Assembly (NCBI GenBank): GCA_913062655.1
Contig: CAJXXO010000069.1
Coordinates: 1 to 10,591, forward strand
Source of the DNA: an uncultured Bacteroidota bacterium
GTDB lineage: Bacteria; Bacteroidota; Bacteroidia; Chitinophagales; S012-47
Direction of reading: 5' to 3'
DNA: 10,591 nucleotides
Part shown: one piece after another, positions 1-6,647 of the stretch
How the letters are laid out: each line of letters opens with the position of its first letter
How positions within the stretch are numbered: the stretch's first letter is position 1
Notes under the pieces: generated by a model
The model's input: the letters and a program-made list of their open reading frames with translations, nothing else
The model's database searches: none
Told to the model about the DNA's origin: nothing
Program-made: the position numbers and the translations under genes

Positions 1-1155
1 CGACCAGTTCAAAGACGATCGCAACGAGCGCAAGAGGAACACGTTGTCATTCAACGTCGGGGTGTCGGTCTGGATGCCAACGTTATTGAATGCCGCCGGA
101 TCCTGCGCAAACACATTATTAAAATTGCCGGCCGCCGCATTAAAATTACCGGCCGCCGCGCCCGTTGGATTGAATTGGGAGAAGAACTGATTGTTGGTCT
201 GCACCTGATCGGAGTAATTCAGATTAAACGAGGTAAAGCGTTTGCGGTAGGAAATATTGGCGCTCGCAGTCCGTCCAAAAAAGCGCTCGCCCCAGGAGAT
301 ATCCACGTTGGTACGCTCATTCGGCGTCCAGTCAAACCCAATCGTGTAGAGATTGCCGTCGGTACTGCGCACCGACGAAAATTCGTTCTGTTCCCTACCC
401 ACCGTCACGTCAAACAGCCATTTCCGTGAGTATTGATAACCGATGTTGACTTGCATTCGGTTGAACTTGTTGGTGGCGCCGGTATCGAGTTCGACGTTGG
501 AGCGGTTGACCGAAAAACTCCATGGCGTCTTGGAAAATTTCTCCCCGCTGTTGAGCCGGAAATCGAACCGCCGCGCGGTGCTGTTGGCAAACGCCTGTCC
601 TCCGCCCGCATTCTCGTCCCGCTCATTGCTTACCGAGGTGTAAGAGGGCCGAAAGTCCACATTTGCGTAGCTCGCAAAGCGATGGACCAAAAAGGGAGAG
701 ACCGTGTAGGTCGTCACCGTGGTCGAATTGGCATTCGCGCCGCCAAGCCGATTGTCGTCGGTAACCAGCAGGCGGTTGTCCACGTTGACCTGAGAGGAGG
801 TCGTGCGCGCATCAAAGAAAAACAGGTCTTCCCATAGCTCAGCGGTGCCTTGCCCCTGCCACTGACGATTGTTGCTCTCCAACCCGCGACCGTTGAGTGC
901 CTCGCGGCGATCGAAGTTGATATCCCCGGCAACCTGCAGGCGTGCGCCCTCCCCCCGAACCGACGCGCCCGGACGGATTTGGAAGATCAAATCCGACTGA
1001 GGGTTCTGCGAAGACAACAGGACGTTGTCTGTATACATCGTGCTGGCACTGAGCCGCGGCGTATACGTCCACTCACCCGCAACGACCGAACCCGCCGCGG
1101 AAGCCGTGGCCGTCAACAGCAACCAGCTGATCGCGCTGCGGGGGGAAAAGTTCAT
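1..1155 (-). CDS. XrtA/PEP-CTERM-associated outer-membrane beta-barrel protein (TIGR03016-like), C-terminus beyond window
   Basis: An uninterrupted minus-strand frame of 385 codons runs from ATG at 1155-1153 to the left window edge with no stop. Residues 1-26 form a signal peptide (hydrophobic ISWLLLTATASAAGSVVA, then GEWTYTPRL). The mature part is a run of alternating hydrophobic/polar segments with many Asn, Arg, aromatic and Thr residues (for example NKFNRMQVNIGYQYSRKW, NVDISWGERFFGRTAS), typical of outer-membrane beta strands. The opening 'YTPRLSASTMYTDNVLL' and the overall pattern resemble the uncharacterised outer-membrane family that sits in XrtA exopolysaccharide loci. The start is set by an ATGA overlap with the upstream kinase stop, implying translational coupling. 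The family role is not known precisely; a part in polysaccharide export is inferred from context. A 7-residue in-frame repeat lies near the C-terminal end of the visible part. Family-level call fairly sure; exact function unknown. Confidence 0.82.
   Translation of the reverse strand, partial: MNFSPRSAISWLLLTATASAAGSVVAGEWTYTPRLSASTMYTDNVLLSSQNPQSDLIFQIRPGASVRGEGARLQVAGDINFDRREALNGRGLESNNRQWQGQGTAELWEDLFFFDARTTSSQVNVDNRLLVTDDNRLGGANANSTTVTTYTVSPFLVHRFASYANVDFRPSYTSVSNERDENAGGGQAFANSTARRFDFRLNSGEKFSKTPWSFSVNRSNVELDTGATNKFNRMQVNIGYQYSRKWLFDVTVGREQNEFSSVRSTDGNLYTIGFDWTPNERTNVDISWGERFFGRTASANISYRKRFTSFNLNYSDQVQTNNQFFSQFNPTGAAAGNFNAAAGNFNNVFAQDPAAFNNVGIQTDTPTLNDNVFLLRSLRSSLNWS
119..160. repeat. 21-bp tandem duplication inside the outer-membrane protein gene
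   Basis: Two adjacent 21-base units, 119-139 and 140-160, differ at only two positions (G/A at the ninth base, A/G at the last). Because 21 is a multiple of three, the reading frame is kept and the protein gains a repeated AAGNFNA-type heptapeptide. It probably lies in a surface loop of the barrel, since it is flanked by Gln/Asn-rich sequence. Slipped-strand duplication is the simple explanation. Confidence 0.85.
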
Positions 1156-1532
1156 GACGCGGATTGCGCGGCGCCGTAGCCATAGGCATAGCGATAGTAC
1201 TGTTCCGCACCACTAGGCCCGTTCTTGGACTTGTTCAGCAACGCGCCAGTGACCCGGTCCTCCCCGATCACCCGCAGCGCCTCGCGCACGGTCGACTGTG
1301 CGGTATCGCGCGCTTCGACCACCATGATGATTTGACTCACATGCGGCGCAAGGGCCACCGCGCCGGTGGTCGCGAGGATAGGCGGGCAATCGAAAATAAT
1401 CACTCGGTCCGAGTAGCGGGCGGCGAGTTCGTCGGTCAGCGCCTTCATCATGCCGCTGGCGAGCTTTTCGGAAATCGCCTTGCGGCTCCTTCCGGCAGGA
1501 ATCACCGACAGCGAATCAATCGAATTATCCAC
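1152..1532 (-). CDS. C-terminal part of XrtA-associated tyrosine kinase-like protein (TIGR03018-like), N-terminus lost at junction
   Basis: Read leftwards from about 1532 to the TGA at 1154-1152. The readable protein starts near VDNSIDSLSVIPAGR and includes the Walker B-like strand VIIFDCPPILATTGAVA, the segment HVSQIIMVVEARDTAQSTVREAL, GALLNKSK, and a C-terminal tyrosine-rich tail EQYYRYAYGYG. These match the C-terminal half of bacterial (BY-type) tyrosine autokinases that regulate exopolysaccharide chain length; the tail tyrosines are the usual autophosphorylation cluster. Missing are the Walker A P-loop and the A' motif, which lie in the first half of such proteins (about 300 residues in the family), so this piece cannot bind ATP as it stands. 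An open frame continues upstream to an ATG at 1634, but those roughly 35 residues lie antisense to an oxidoreductase gene and look non-homologous, so that start is taken as artefactual. The stop overlaps the next gene's start (ATGA). Confidence 0.82.
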   Translation of the reverse strand: MDNSIDSLSVIPAGRSRKAISEKLASGMMKALTDELAARYSDRVIIFDCPPILATTGAVALAPHVSQIIMVVEARDTAQSTVREALRVIGEDRVTGALLNKSKNGPSGAEQYYRYAYGYGAAQSAS

Positions 1533-1575
1533 CTGATTATAGTGTTTTAAAAGCAAAAACAGCAAGAGATAATAC
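1525..1575. other. Probable chimeric junction between proteobacterial and Bacteroidota DNA
   Basis: Kinase homology on the minus strand fades upstream of about 1530, and the oxidoreductase frame on the plus strand begins to make sense only from 1573, directly after an in-frame TAA at 1570-1572. Both genes therefore lose their 5' halves at the same point on opposite strands. The 40-odd bases between are AT-rich and carry no recognisable insertion-sequence end, attachment site or target duplication. GC content and codon use differ visibly on the two sides. Assembly, ligation or amplification chimera is favoured; a real rearrangement is possible but less likely. The exact breakpoint cannot be fixed from the sequence. 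Confidence 0.7.
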
Positions 1576-1896
1576 TCCGCCAAGGCTCGTTTACTGTCAA
1601 CTTTAGAGGCGAACACCCGGACCGAGGCCTTCATTTATGGTTCAAAAGGTATGGTGTATATCCATCCCCGCTTTCATGAGTCACAGCGGGTGACTTTACG
1701 CAACGATTCAGGGGACACCCATTTCGACTTGCCTTTTACCGGGCAAGGTTTTGTGCATGAGATCGAGGAAGTACATCAGTGCTTGCGGAATAGTCAATGG
1801 GAAAGCGAAAAACACAGCCATGCTGATAGCCTGGCGTTAGCCGAATTGTTAGATCGCATCCGTGAAACCATTGGGCTGACCTATCCTCAAGAATGA
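1573..1896 (+). CDS. C-terminal fragment of Gfo/Idh/MocA-family oxidoreductase, 5' end lost at junction
   Basis: The frame is open from 1573 to TGA 1894-1896 (107 codons). It reads LLSTLEANTRTEAFIYGSKG, then VYIHPRFHESQ, FTGQGFVHEIEEVHQCLRN and ADSLALAELLDRIRETIG. This is the standard end of Gfo/Idh/MocA dehydrogenases: the beta strand with 'TEA-IYG-KG', the 'P-R-H' strand, the conserved G-G-EI-EV-CLR helix and the last helix with LDxIR. These enzymes oxidise or reduce sugars and related polyols with NAD(P). The N-terminal Rossmann domain and the catalytic EKP motif, about 200 residues, are absent. An ATG at 1651 could be mistaken for a start, but the homology extends about 26 codons upstream of it. 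As present here the gene is non-functional; in the source genome it was presumably intact. Substrate cannot be told. Confidence 0.8.
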   Translation, partial: YSAKARLLSTLEANTRTEAFIYGSKGMVYIHPRFHESQRVTLRNDSGDTHFDLPFTGQGFVHEIEEVHQCLRNSQWESEKHSHADSLALAELLDRIRETIGLTYPQE

Positions 1897-1947
1897 TGGA
1901 AATCCCAATTAACCTGTATTTTCATACAACAAATCAACCTACATTTT

Positions 1948-2679
1948 ATGCGTTCCCAGTTGCGTTTGGTATTCCCCTTTTTGGTGCTATCATGGCTTAC
2001 TAACAGTTGCACGACAAAAGTAACCGCCCCCTTTGCATTGCAGCAGTCCATTGCCTACCACGATCCAAGCACCGAATGGGCCACCTTTGACGATACGTTG
2101 CGTATCATCGCTACGCGCCCGGAGGGAGGGTTTCGCCATAGCACCCTGCACGTGGATGTGGCGCGCGATATTTTTTCCATCCGCGACAGCACCCGCCACC
2201 ACACCGTTTCCTATCAATGGACCCCGGATAGCTGTCATGTAAAGCTGAATGGCTCGTCCGACTTTACCCCGCGTGAGCGAGATAGCCTGCACCTGACTTG
2301 TGACCGCTTACACTTACTGAAGGACTACTATACGTTTCTGTATGGGCTGCCAATGAAACTCACAGATCGAGGCGTCAATTTGATCGATACCGTTGCCACA
2401 AAAACATTTAAGGGGAAAGACTATGCCGTAATAGAAGCCCGTTTCGCAGATAATGTGGGAGAAGATGTGTGGTTCATCTACTTGAATCCGCGCTCCTACC
2501 GTATGGAAGTGTATCAATTTTTTGATACCGATACCAATGGGCAAATACTACCGGAAAGTGGTGAGTATGTGTTGCTGGATGGCGAGTTTTTCATTGGTGG
2601 CATGAATATTCCTGAGACACGTAGCTGGTATACCAATGCAGATGACGAATTTTTGGGTACGGATGTACTGATACGCTGA
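1948..2679 (+). CDS. Predicted lipoprotein, DUF6503-like
   Basis: A 243-residue protein with a signal peptide (MRSQLRLVFPFLVLSWLTNS) ending at Cys21, a loose lipobox of the kind tolerated in Bacteroidota; it is probably lipid-anchored in the envelope. The body contains YYTFLYGLPMKL, then a TFKGKDYAVIEARF strand, GEDVWFIYLNPRSYRMEVYQFF and GEYVLLDGEF. This order resembles the DUF6503 family of Bacteroidota, in which a 'FLYGLPMKL' helix is followed by beta strands; the fold suggests a ligand- or lipid-binding beta structure, but no function is established that I know of. It starts 51 bases after the oxidoreductase stop and ends 14 bases before the next gene, so it is likely co-transcribed with that DUF3052-like gene. 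No catalytic motif is visible. The coding call is secure; the family name is from memory of its motifs. Confidence 0.85.
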   Translation: MRSQLRLVFPFLVLSWLTNSCTTKVTAPFALQQSIAYHDPSTEWATFDDTLRIIATRPEGGFRHSTLHVDVARDIFSIRDSTRHHTVSYQWTPDSCHVKLNGSSDFTPRERDSLHLTCDRLHLLKDYYTFLYGLPMKLTDRGVNLIDTVATKTFKGKDYAVIEARFADNVGEDVWFIYLNPRSYRMEVYQFFDTDTNGQILPESGEYVLLDGEFFIGGMNIPETRSWYTNADDEFLGTDVLIR

Positions 2680-2693
2680 CACTACACCAACTT

Positions 2694-3167
2694 ATGACAC
2701 CGCTATTTAAAAAGCTAAACTATAAGGGACAAGCATCGATCACTTGCCTCCATGCACCGGATGGTTTCATCCCGGAATTGGAAGCCATGCGTGCATTCGC
2801 TACCGTTCATAACAGCGTGGACGGTGAGGATGCACTCCCTTTTGTAATGGCCTTTGTCCAAACGGAAAAAGAAGTGGCACAGTCAATACAGGCCATTGGG
2901 CCCCAGTTGCAACCGGATTCGGTAATCTGGTTTTGTTATCCGAAAAAATCATCAAAGAAATATTCAGCTACCATAACACGTGACCTGGGCTGGTCCGCCA
3001 TGGCGGATTATGATCTGGAGCCGGTCAGGCAGGTGGCGATTGATGAAGATTGGAGTGCGCTCCGCTTCAAGCCGGTAGATCAGATTAAAACTATGACCAG
3101 GCGGAAAAGCATGACGCTCACCGAAAAAGGAAAAAACAAAACCAAGCCTTCTGATGGATCTGGTTAA
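2694..3167 (+). CDS. DUF3052-like protein
   Basis: A 157-residue soluble protein without signal peptide or membrane segment. Recognisable features are the strand VIWFCYPKKSSKKY (residues 77-90), ITRDLGW (94-100), and VAIDEDWSALRF (114-125) followed by IKTMTR. This 'P-K-SKKY ... RD-GW ... VAIDE-WSALRFR' pattern is typical of a small uncharacterised family found in many Bacteria (DUF3052-like), often encoded near stress or regulatory genes. The last 25 residues are Lys/Thr-rich and probably disordered. ATG at 2694 lies 14 bases after the lipoprotein stop, suggesting an operon. Its TAA sits in a GTTAAC palindrome that also supplies a stop on the other strand. Biochemical role unknown. Confidence 0.85.
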   Translation: MTPLFKKLNYKGQASITCLHAPDGFIPELEAMRAFATVHNSVDGEDALPFVMAFVQTEKEVAQSIQAIGPQLQPDSVIWFCYPKKSSKKYSATITRDLGWSAMADYDLEPVRQVAIDEDWSALRFKPVDQIKTMTRRKSMTLTEKGKNKTKPSDGSG

Positions 3168-3283
3168 CGGTTTCTGGTCAGCTCACTTAGCTTGTAGCGC
3201 CAGGCAATGCCCGTACACAGGGACTGGTAGCAGGCAAAAGTGGCCGGGTTGCGCAGGATTGGCTCTTTGCAAAATGCAGTAGT
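3164..3283 (-). pseudogene. Possible remnant of a minus-strand gene (3' end only)
   Basis: On the minus strand the gap between the DUF3052-like and methyltransferase genes is open for 39 codons before TAA at 3166-3164. The reading, including EPILRNPATFACYQSL and TGIAWRYKLSELTRNR, looks protein-like (charged and aromatic residues well placed) instead of random. It has no ATG, and a stop lies in frame just upstream at 3286-3284, so it cannot be a complete gene. It may be the decayed C-terminus of a lost gene, or chance. I do not recognise the family. Confidence 0.2.
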
Positions 3284-3291
3284 TTAGGAGG

Positions 3292-4077
3292 ATGAAAGAC
3301 TACCTCTCCATCAACAAAGCTTCGTGGAATCAACGTACGCTTAGCCACATTGCGTCCCCGTGGTATGAGATCGATGATTTCCTGGCGGGACAGACCTCCT
3401 TGAAACCCATCGAATTGGCCCTATTAGGCGATGTGACCGGTCAATCAATAGTGCACCTGCAATGTCACTTTGGGATGGACACGATTTCACTGGCCCGCAT
3501 GGGTGCGGATGTCACCGGCCTCGACCTCTCAGACGAGGCGATACGACAGGCGGAAGTCCTGGCGGACAAAACAGGCATAGCAGCCCAATTCGTATGCGGG
3601 GATGTGTACCAGGCACCGGAGCTATTGGGCCAGCAATATGACGTAGTATTTACCACTTATGGTACCATTGGCTGGCTCCCCGATATCAACCGCTGGGCAG
3701 CAGTGGTCAGCACCCTACTTAAGCCGGGTGGACAATTGGTGTTTGTCGAGTTTCACCCGGTGGTATGGATGTTTGACAACGACTTTAAAGAGATCACCTA
3801 CAGCTATTTTCAGCGGGAAGCCATTGAAGAGACGGAGGAAGGCACCTATGCAGCCGAGGATGGGCAGACCTATCAATCCGTGAGCTGGAACCATGGTTTG
3901 GCGGAGGTGGTGGGTGCCTTATTGCGTCAGGGACTTACGATCAGCCATTTTGAAGAGTACCCTTACTCGCCCTACAATTGTTTTGCCCACACCGAAGCGT
4001 ATGAGCCAGGCAAATTCCGGATCCAACACCTTGCAGATAAAATACCGATGGTGTATTCGATAGTAGCTTCAAAATAA
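3292..4077 (+). CDS. Class I SAM-dependent methyltransferase
   Basis: A 261-residue cytoplasmic protein with a Rossmann-type methyltransferase core. Motif I is VHLQCHFGMDTISLA (residues 54-68), which holds S-adenosylmethionine; the acidic residue ending strand 2 is in GLDLS (76-80); VCGDVYQ (101-107), YDVVFTTYGTIGWL (116-129) and LKPGG (143-147) mark strands 3-5. The N-terminus DYLSINKASWNQR and the segment FVEFHPVVWMFDNDF are hallmarks of a methyltransferase subgroup very common in Flavobacteriia and Cytophagia, and the length matches. The methyl acceptor is unknown. The ATG at 3292 is preceded directly by a GGAGG, too close to act as a normal ribosome site. The next gene starts 37 bases after its TAA. 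Confidence 0.93.
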   Translation: MKDYLSINKASWNQRTLSHIASPWYEIDDFLAGQTSLKPIELALLGDVTGQSIVHLQCHFGMDTISLARMGADVTGLDLSDEAIRQAEVLADKTGIAAQFVCGDVYQAPELLGQQYDVVFTTYGTIGWLPDINRWAAVVSTLLKPGGQLVFVEFHPVVWMFDNDFKEITYSYFQREAIEETEEGTYAAEDGQTYQSVSWNHGLAEVVGALLRQGLTISHFEEYPYSPYNCFAHTEAYEPGKFRIQHLADKIPMVYSIVASK

Positions 4078-4114
4078 CCGGTATTCCCGCTACCTTAGTA
4101 CAAAACCCAAAACC

Positions 4115-4888
4115 ATGACCACCCCTCCCTCAACTATTGGCCTGGCCCTTTCCGGAGGTGCGGTGCTCGGTGCTGCCCATGTTGGGGTGCTGCAAGCCCT
4201 GGAAGAGCATCAGGTACAAGCGGAGTATGTAGCCGGCACATCCATTGGTGCTTTTATTGCCACGCTTTACGCGTTTGGTGTGGAGGCAAAAACGATGGAA
4301 AATATGGGCAACGGTCTGAGTTGGATCGATGTGACAGGCCTGTCGCTGTCACGCTACGCCTTGCTCTCCAACGAGAAACTGGGCAAGCTGTTGACCAAGC
4401 ACATCGGTCAAAAAAACCTGGAAGATGCCCCTATCCCGCTGGCACTGGTGGCTACCGACATCAGCAACGGGGAAAAGGTAGTGCTTCGTGAAGGTCCGGC
4501 AGATAAGGCGGTGATGGCCAGCACCTGTATCCCCGGTATTTTCAAACCGGTGGAGATCGATGGACGATTGTTGGTAGATGGGGGTATTGTGGAGAACACC
4601 CCAATTGATACGGTGAAGAGCCTTGGAGCTGACTACGTCATCGGGGTGGATCTGTTGTCCAACCTCATTCATAACCGACCCAACCACATTGTCGATGTGA
4701 TCATTAATAGCTTTCACTACACCCTACGTGCAGCCGCCCTGCACCAAACCGAAAAGGCCGATCTGGCCATTGCGCCCAACACGACCGGTTTCAGCCGCTC
4801 TCGTATGGGACAGATCAAGAAACTGATGGAACAGGGCTATAAGGACGCTTTACATATCCTTCAGACGTCAAATCTTCCCCAACCCTGA
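4115..4888 (+). CDS. Patatin-like phospholipase (RssA/NTE type)
   Basis: A 257-residue protein with the complete patatin catalytic layout: glycine-rich oxyanion segment LALSGGAVLGAAHVGVLQAL (residues 10-29), nucleophile elbow G-T-S-I-G with Ser43, and the Asp of the catalytic dyad in VDGG (Asp155). Patatins hydrolyse acyl esters of phospholipids or lysophospholipids with a Ser-Asp dyad. The compact size and 'GTSIGA', 'CIPGIFKPVEIDGRLLVDGG' segments match the bacterial RssA/YchK-like group. No signal peptide or transmembrane helix is seen, so it is probably cytoplasmic or peripherally membrane-bound. The next ATG follows its TGA after 3 bases, so it is very likely in one transcript with the Crp-like regulator. 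A weak TACCTTAG box lies about 20 bases upstream and could be its -7 element. Confidence 0.93.
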   Translation: MTTPPSTIGLALSGGAVLGAAHVGVLQALEEHQVQAEYVAGTSIGAFIATLYAFGVEAKTMENMGNGLSWIDVTGLSLSRYALLSNEKLGKLLTKHIGQKNLEDAPIPLALVATDISNGEKVVLREGPADKAVMASTCIPGIFKPVEIDGRLLVDGGIVENTPIDTVKSLGADYVIGVDLLSNLIHNRPNHIVDVIINSFHYTLRAAALHQTEKADLAIAPNTTGFSRSRMGQIKKLMEQGYKDALHILQTSNLPQP

Positions 4889-4891
4889 TTG

Positions 4892-5425
4892 ATGGGAATC
4901 CAAACTATTTACCAATGGCTGGAAGATGCCGGATTGTGGTCACCTGACATCGATCTGGAACGCCAGGCTATGGTGAAATCAGGTGGTTCAACAGATACCA
5001 ATCTGTACTTCATTAAAGAGGGTACCTTACGCATTTTCGTAGCCGAAGAGGAGGAAGAAAAAACCATTCGGTTTGGCTATGCCGGCAACATCATTACAGC
5101 ACTGGATAGCTTCATCACAGAGCAGCCATCTGATCTTTATATACAAGCCATCAAACGCACTCGCATTCGCAGCATCTCCAAACCGGATTACCTGGCTTTT
5201 ATGCAGGCCACACCGGAACGACAGTTGGTATGGGACCAACTATTGCAACAACTACTCCTACAACAAATGGAACGGGAGCGGGATCTGCTCATCCGATCGC
5301 CACAGGAGCGCTACCAACGGGTGCTGCAACGCAGCCCACAACTCTTCCAGGAAGTACCGCATAAATACATCGCCAACTACCTCCGCATGACGCCCGAGAC
5401 CCTCTCCCGCCTGAAAAAGTCTTGA
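4892..5425 (+). CDS. Crp/Fnr-family transcriptional regulator
   Basis: A 177-residue protein. The first two thirds show a cNMP-binding-like beta roll: LYFIKEGTLRIFVAEEEEEK, then TIRFGYAGNIITALDSFIT and IRSISKPDYLAFM, followed by a long dimer helix rich in Gln, Leu and Glu (QLVWDQLLQQLLLQQMERER). The end, ERYQRVLQRSPQLFQEVPHK then YIANYLRMTPETLSRLKK, is the short helix-turn-helix that closes the common Bacteroidota Crp-like regulators of about 190 residues. There is no sign of Fe-S cysteines, so an Fnr-type oxygen sensor is unlikely; the effector is unknown, and many family members in this phylum do not bind cAMP. ATG 4892 is preferred over an in-frame TTG at 4889; it lies 3 bases after the patatin stop. 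Confidence 0.9.
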   Translation: MGIQTIYQWLEDAGLWSPDIDLERQAMVKSGGSTDTNLYFIKEGTLRIFVAEEEEEKTIRFGYAGNIITALDSFITEQPSDLYIQAIKRTRIRSISKPDYLAFMQATPERQLVWDQLLQQLLLQQMERERDLLIRSPQERYQRVLQRSPQLFQEVPHKYIANYLRMTPETLSRLKKS

Positions 5426-5476
5426 TTTCGATCAATGTTTCTCCAGACGATAGCCTGCACCTTTGTCAAAAAAAAG

Positions 5477-6049
5477 ATGCAACTACAATCTGACCTCTTA
5501 CAAGACCTGAAGCAGCGTACGGAAAAAGTACTGACTGCGGCAGAAGTATTGCTCGACCTGCCGCTTGATGAGCTAAACTACAAACCGGATCCTGATACCT
5601 GGAGTGCCCTGGAGTGTCTGGAGCACCTGAATCGTTATGGGGATTTTTACCTCCCGGAGATTTCACATCGGATACAGTCCGGCTCCGAAAAGAAGAATGA
5701 CCTTTTCCGGTCTGGCTGGTTGGGTAACTACTTTGCCAAAAGCATGCTGCCGAAGGAGAAGCTCAACAAAATGAAGACCTTCAAAAGCATGAACCCCAAT
5801 GGCAGTCGACTGGACAAGTCAACGATAGATACGTTCATCGATCAACAGCACCAGATGCTACGATTGCTGACGAAAGCCGATGCCGTTTCGATCACCCACA
5901 CCAAAACCAGCATCAGCATTTCCAAGTGGATCAAATTGCGACTGGGGGATACCTTCCGGGTAGTGATCTATCACAACCAGCGCCATATCGTGCAAGCCCA
6001 AAAAGTATTGACCACCCATAAACCAGCAGAAAATGCGATCTTGCCGTAA
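5477..6049 (+). CDS. DinB-family four-helix-bundle protein
   Basis: From ATG 5477 the protein has 190 residues. TWSALECLEHLNRYGDFYLP and, near the end, YHNQRHIVQAQKVL supply the three histidines of the DinB metal site (His50, His166 and His170 counting from this start). DinB/YfiT-like proteins are helical bundles that usually bind a divalent metal; some are thiol transferases or maleylpyruvate isomerases, most are uncharacterised. The long variant with ECLEHLNRYGDFYLPEI is common in Bacteroidota. An earlier in-frame ATG at 5435 would add 14 residues (MFLQTIACTFVKKK) that do not resemble the family start, so 5477 is chosen. It starts 51 bases after the regulator gene and ends 8 bases before the reductase gene. 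Substrate unknown. Confidence 0.88.
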   Translation: MQLQSDLLQDLKQRTEKVLTAAEVLLDLPLDELNYKPDPDTWSALECLEHLNRYGDFYLPEISHRIQSGSEKKNDLFRSGWLGNYFAKSMLPKEKLNKMKTFKSMNPNGSRLDKSTIDTFIDQQHQMLRLLTKADAVSITHTKTSISISKWIKLRLGDTFRVVIYHNQRHIVQAQKVLTTHKPAENAILP

Positions 6050-6057
6050 AACTGAGG

Positions 6058-6594
6058 ATGCCGCATATACAATTGTACACTGCCCTGTCCATTGACGGCT
6101 ATATTGCCCGTGAAGATGGCAGCATCGACTGGCTGGAATCCCTCGACAATCGGGAGCAGGTTGATCATGGCTACAGCGACTTTCTTGCGGGTGTGGATAC
6201 CGTGGTCATGGGCCGCACCACCTACGAGCAAGTCGTGGGATTCGGGGTGGAATGGCCGTATGTTGGCAAGCAGACATACGTGGTGACCCGGCAAGGTGAC
6301 TACGCCACTGCCACGCCTGAGACGCAGGTCGCCAATGTGGTGGATGACGCCTGGGTGAGGCAACTCAAAAGGCAAAGTCGAAGTAATATCTGGCTGGTAG
6401 GAGGCGGTGAAGTCAATGCTGCCTTTCTCCAATTGGGTGCTATTGATGAAATGATCCTTTCCGTTATACCCGTGGTATTGGGGGCAGGTAGAAAGCTCTT
6501 TGCTGGTGATCAACCTACTTCGAACTTCAAGCTACAATCGGCTCAACCGTTCTCTACCGGTGTGGTGAACCTTCATTATCGTAGGGTTGACTAA
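6058..6594 (+). CDS. Dihydrofolate reductase-like / RibD C-terminal domain protein
   Basis: A 178-residue single-domain protein. It begins LYTALSIDGYIAREDGSIDW (residues 6-25), the strand and loop typical of the RibD C-terminal/DHFR-like fold; VDTVVMGRTTYE (46-57) and IWLVGGGEVNAAFLQLG (111-127) form the dinucleotide (NADPH) binding region; IDEMILSVIPVVLGAGRKLF (129-148) is the conserved end strand. The family includes riboflavin-pathway reductases, but stand-alone copies like this have no proven substrate, and it should not be called folA or ribD. ATG 6058 follows the DinB-like gene by 8 bases with a TGAGG just before it, so the two are likely co-transcribed and translated together. Confidence 0.92.
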   Translation: MPHIQLYTALSIDGYIAREDGSIDWLESLDNREQVDHGYSDFLAGVDTVVMGRTTYEQVVGFGVEWPYVGKQTYVVTRQGDYATATPETQVANVVDDAWVRQLKRQSRSNIWLVGGGEVNAAFLQLGAIDEMILSVIPVVLGAGRKLFAGDQPTSNFKLQSAQPFSTGVVNLHYRRVD

Positions 6595-6647
6595 AATCAG
6601 CAGGAATGGCCACCTGACGGTGTAGCTTTAGCTAAAACCATAGCGCT

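Noticed and set aside
175..1550. Several plus-strand open frames in the left part (for example 175-429, 433-837, 850-1179, 1164-1550)
   Set aside because: They lie opposite the continuous minus-strand barrel and kinase frames, have low-complexity Arg/Ala/Gly-rich translations and match no family; they are GC-rich shadows.
1152..1634. One 160-residue minus-strand gene with its start at 1634
   Set aside because: Only the part below about 1532 resembles the kinase. The first 35 codons are antisense to a recognisable oxidoreductase and lie on the other side of the probable junction, so the full-length product is an artefact.
6612..6634. TAGCT-TT-AGCTA palindrome before the ClbS-like gene as an operator
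   Set aside because: Only 5-base arms with a 2-base loop; easily expected by chance and overlapping the possible promoter box.
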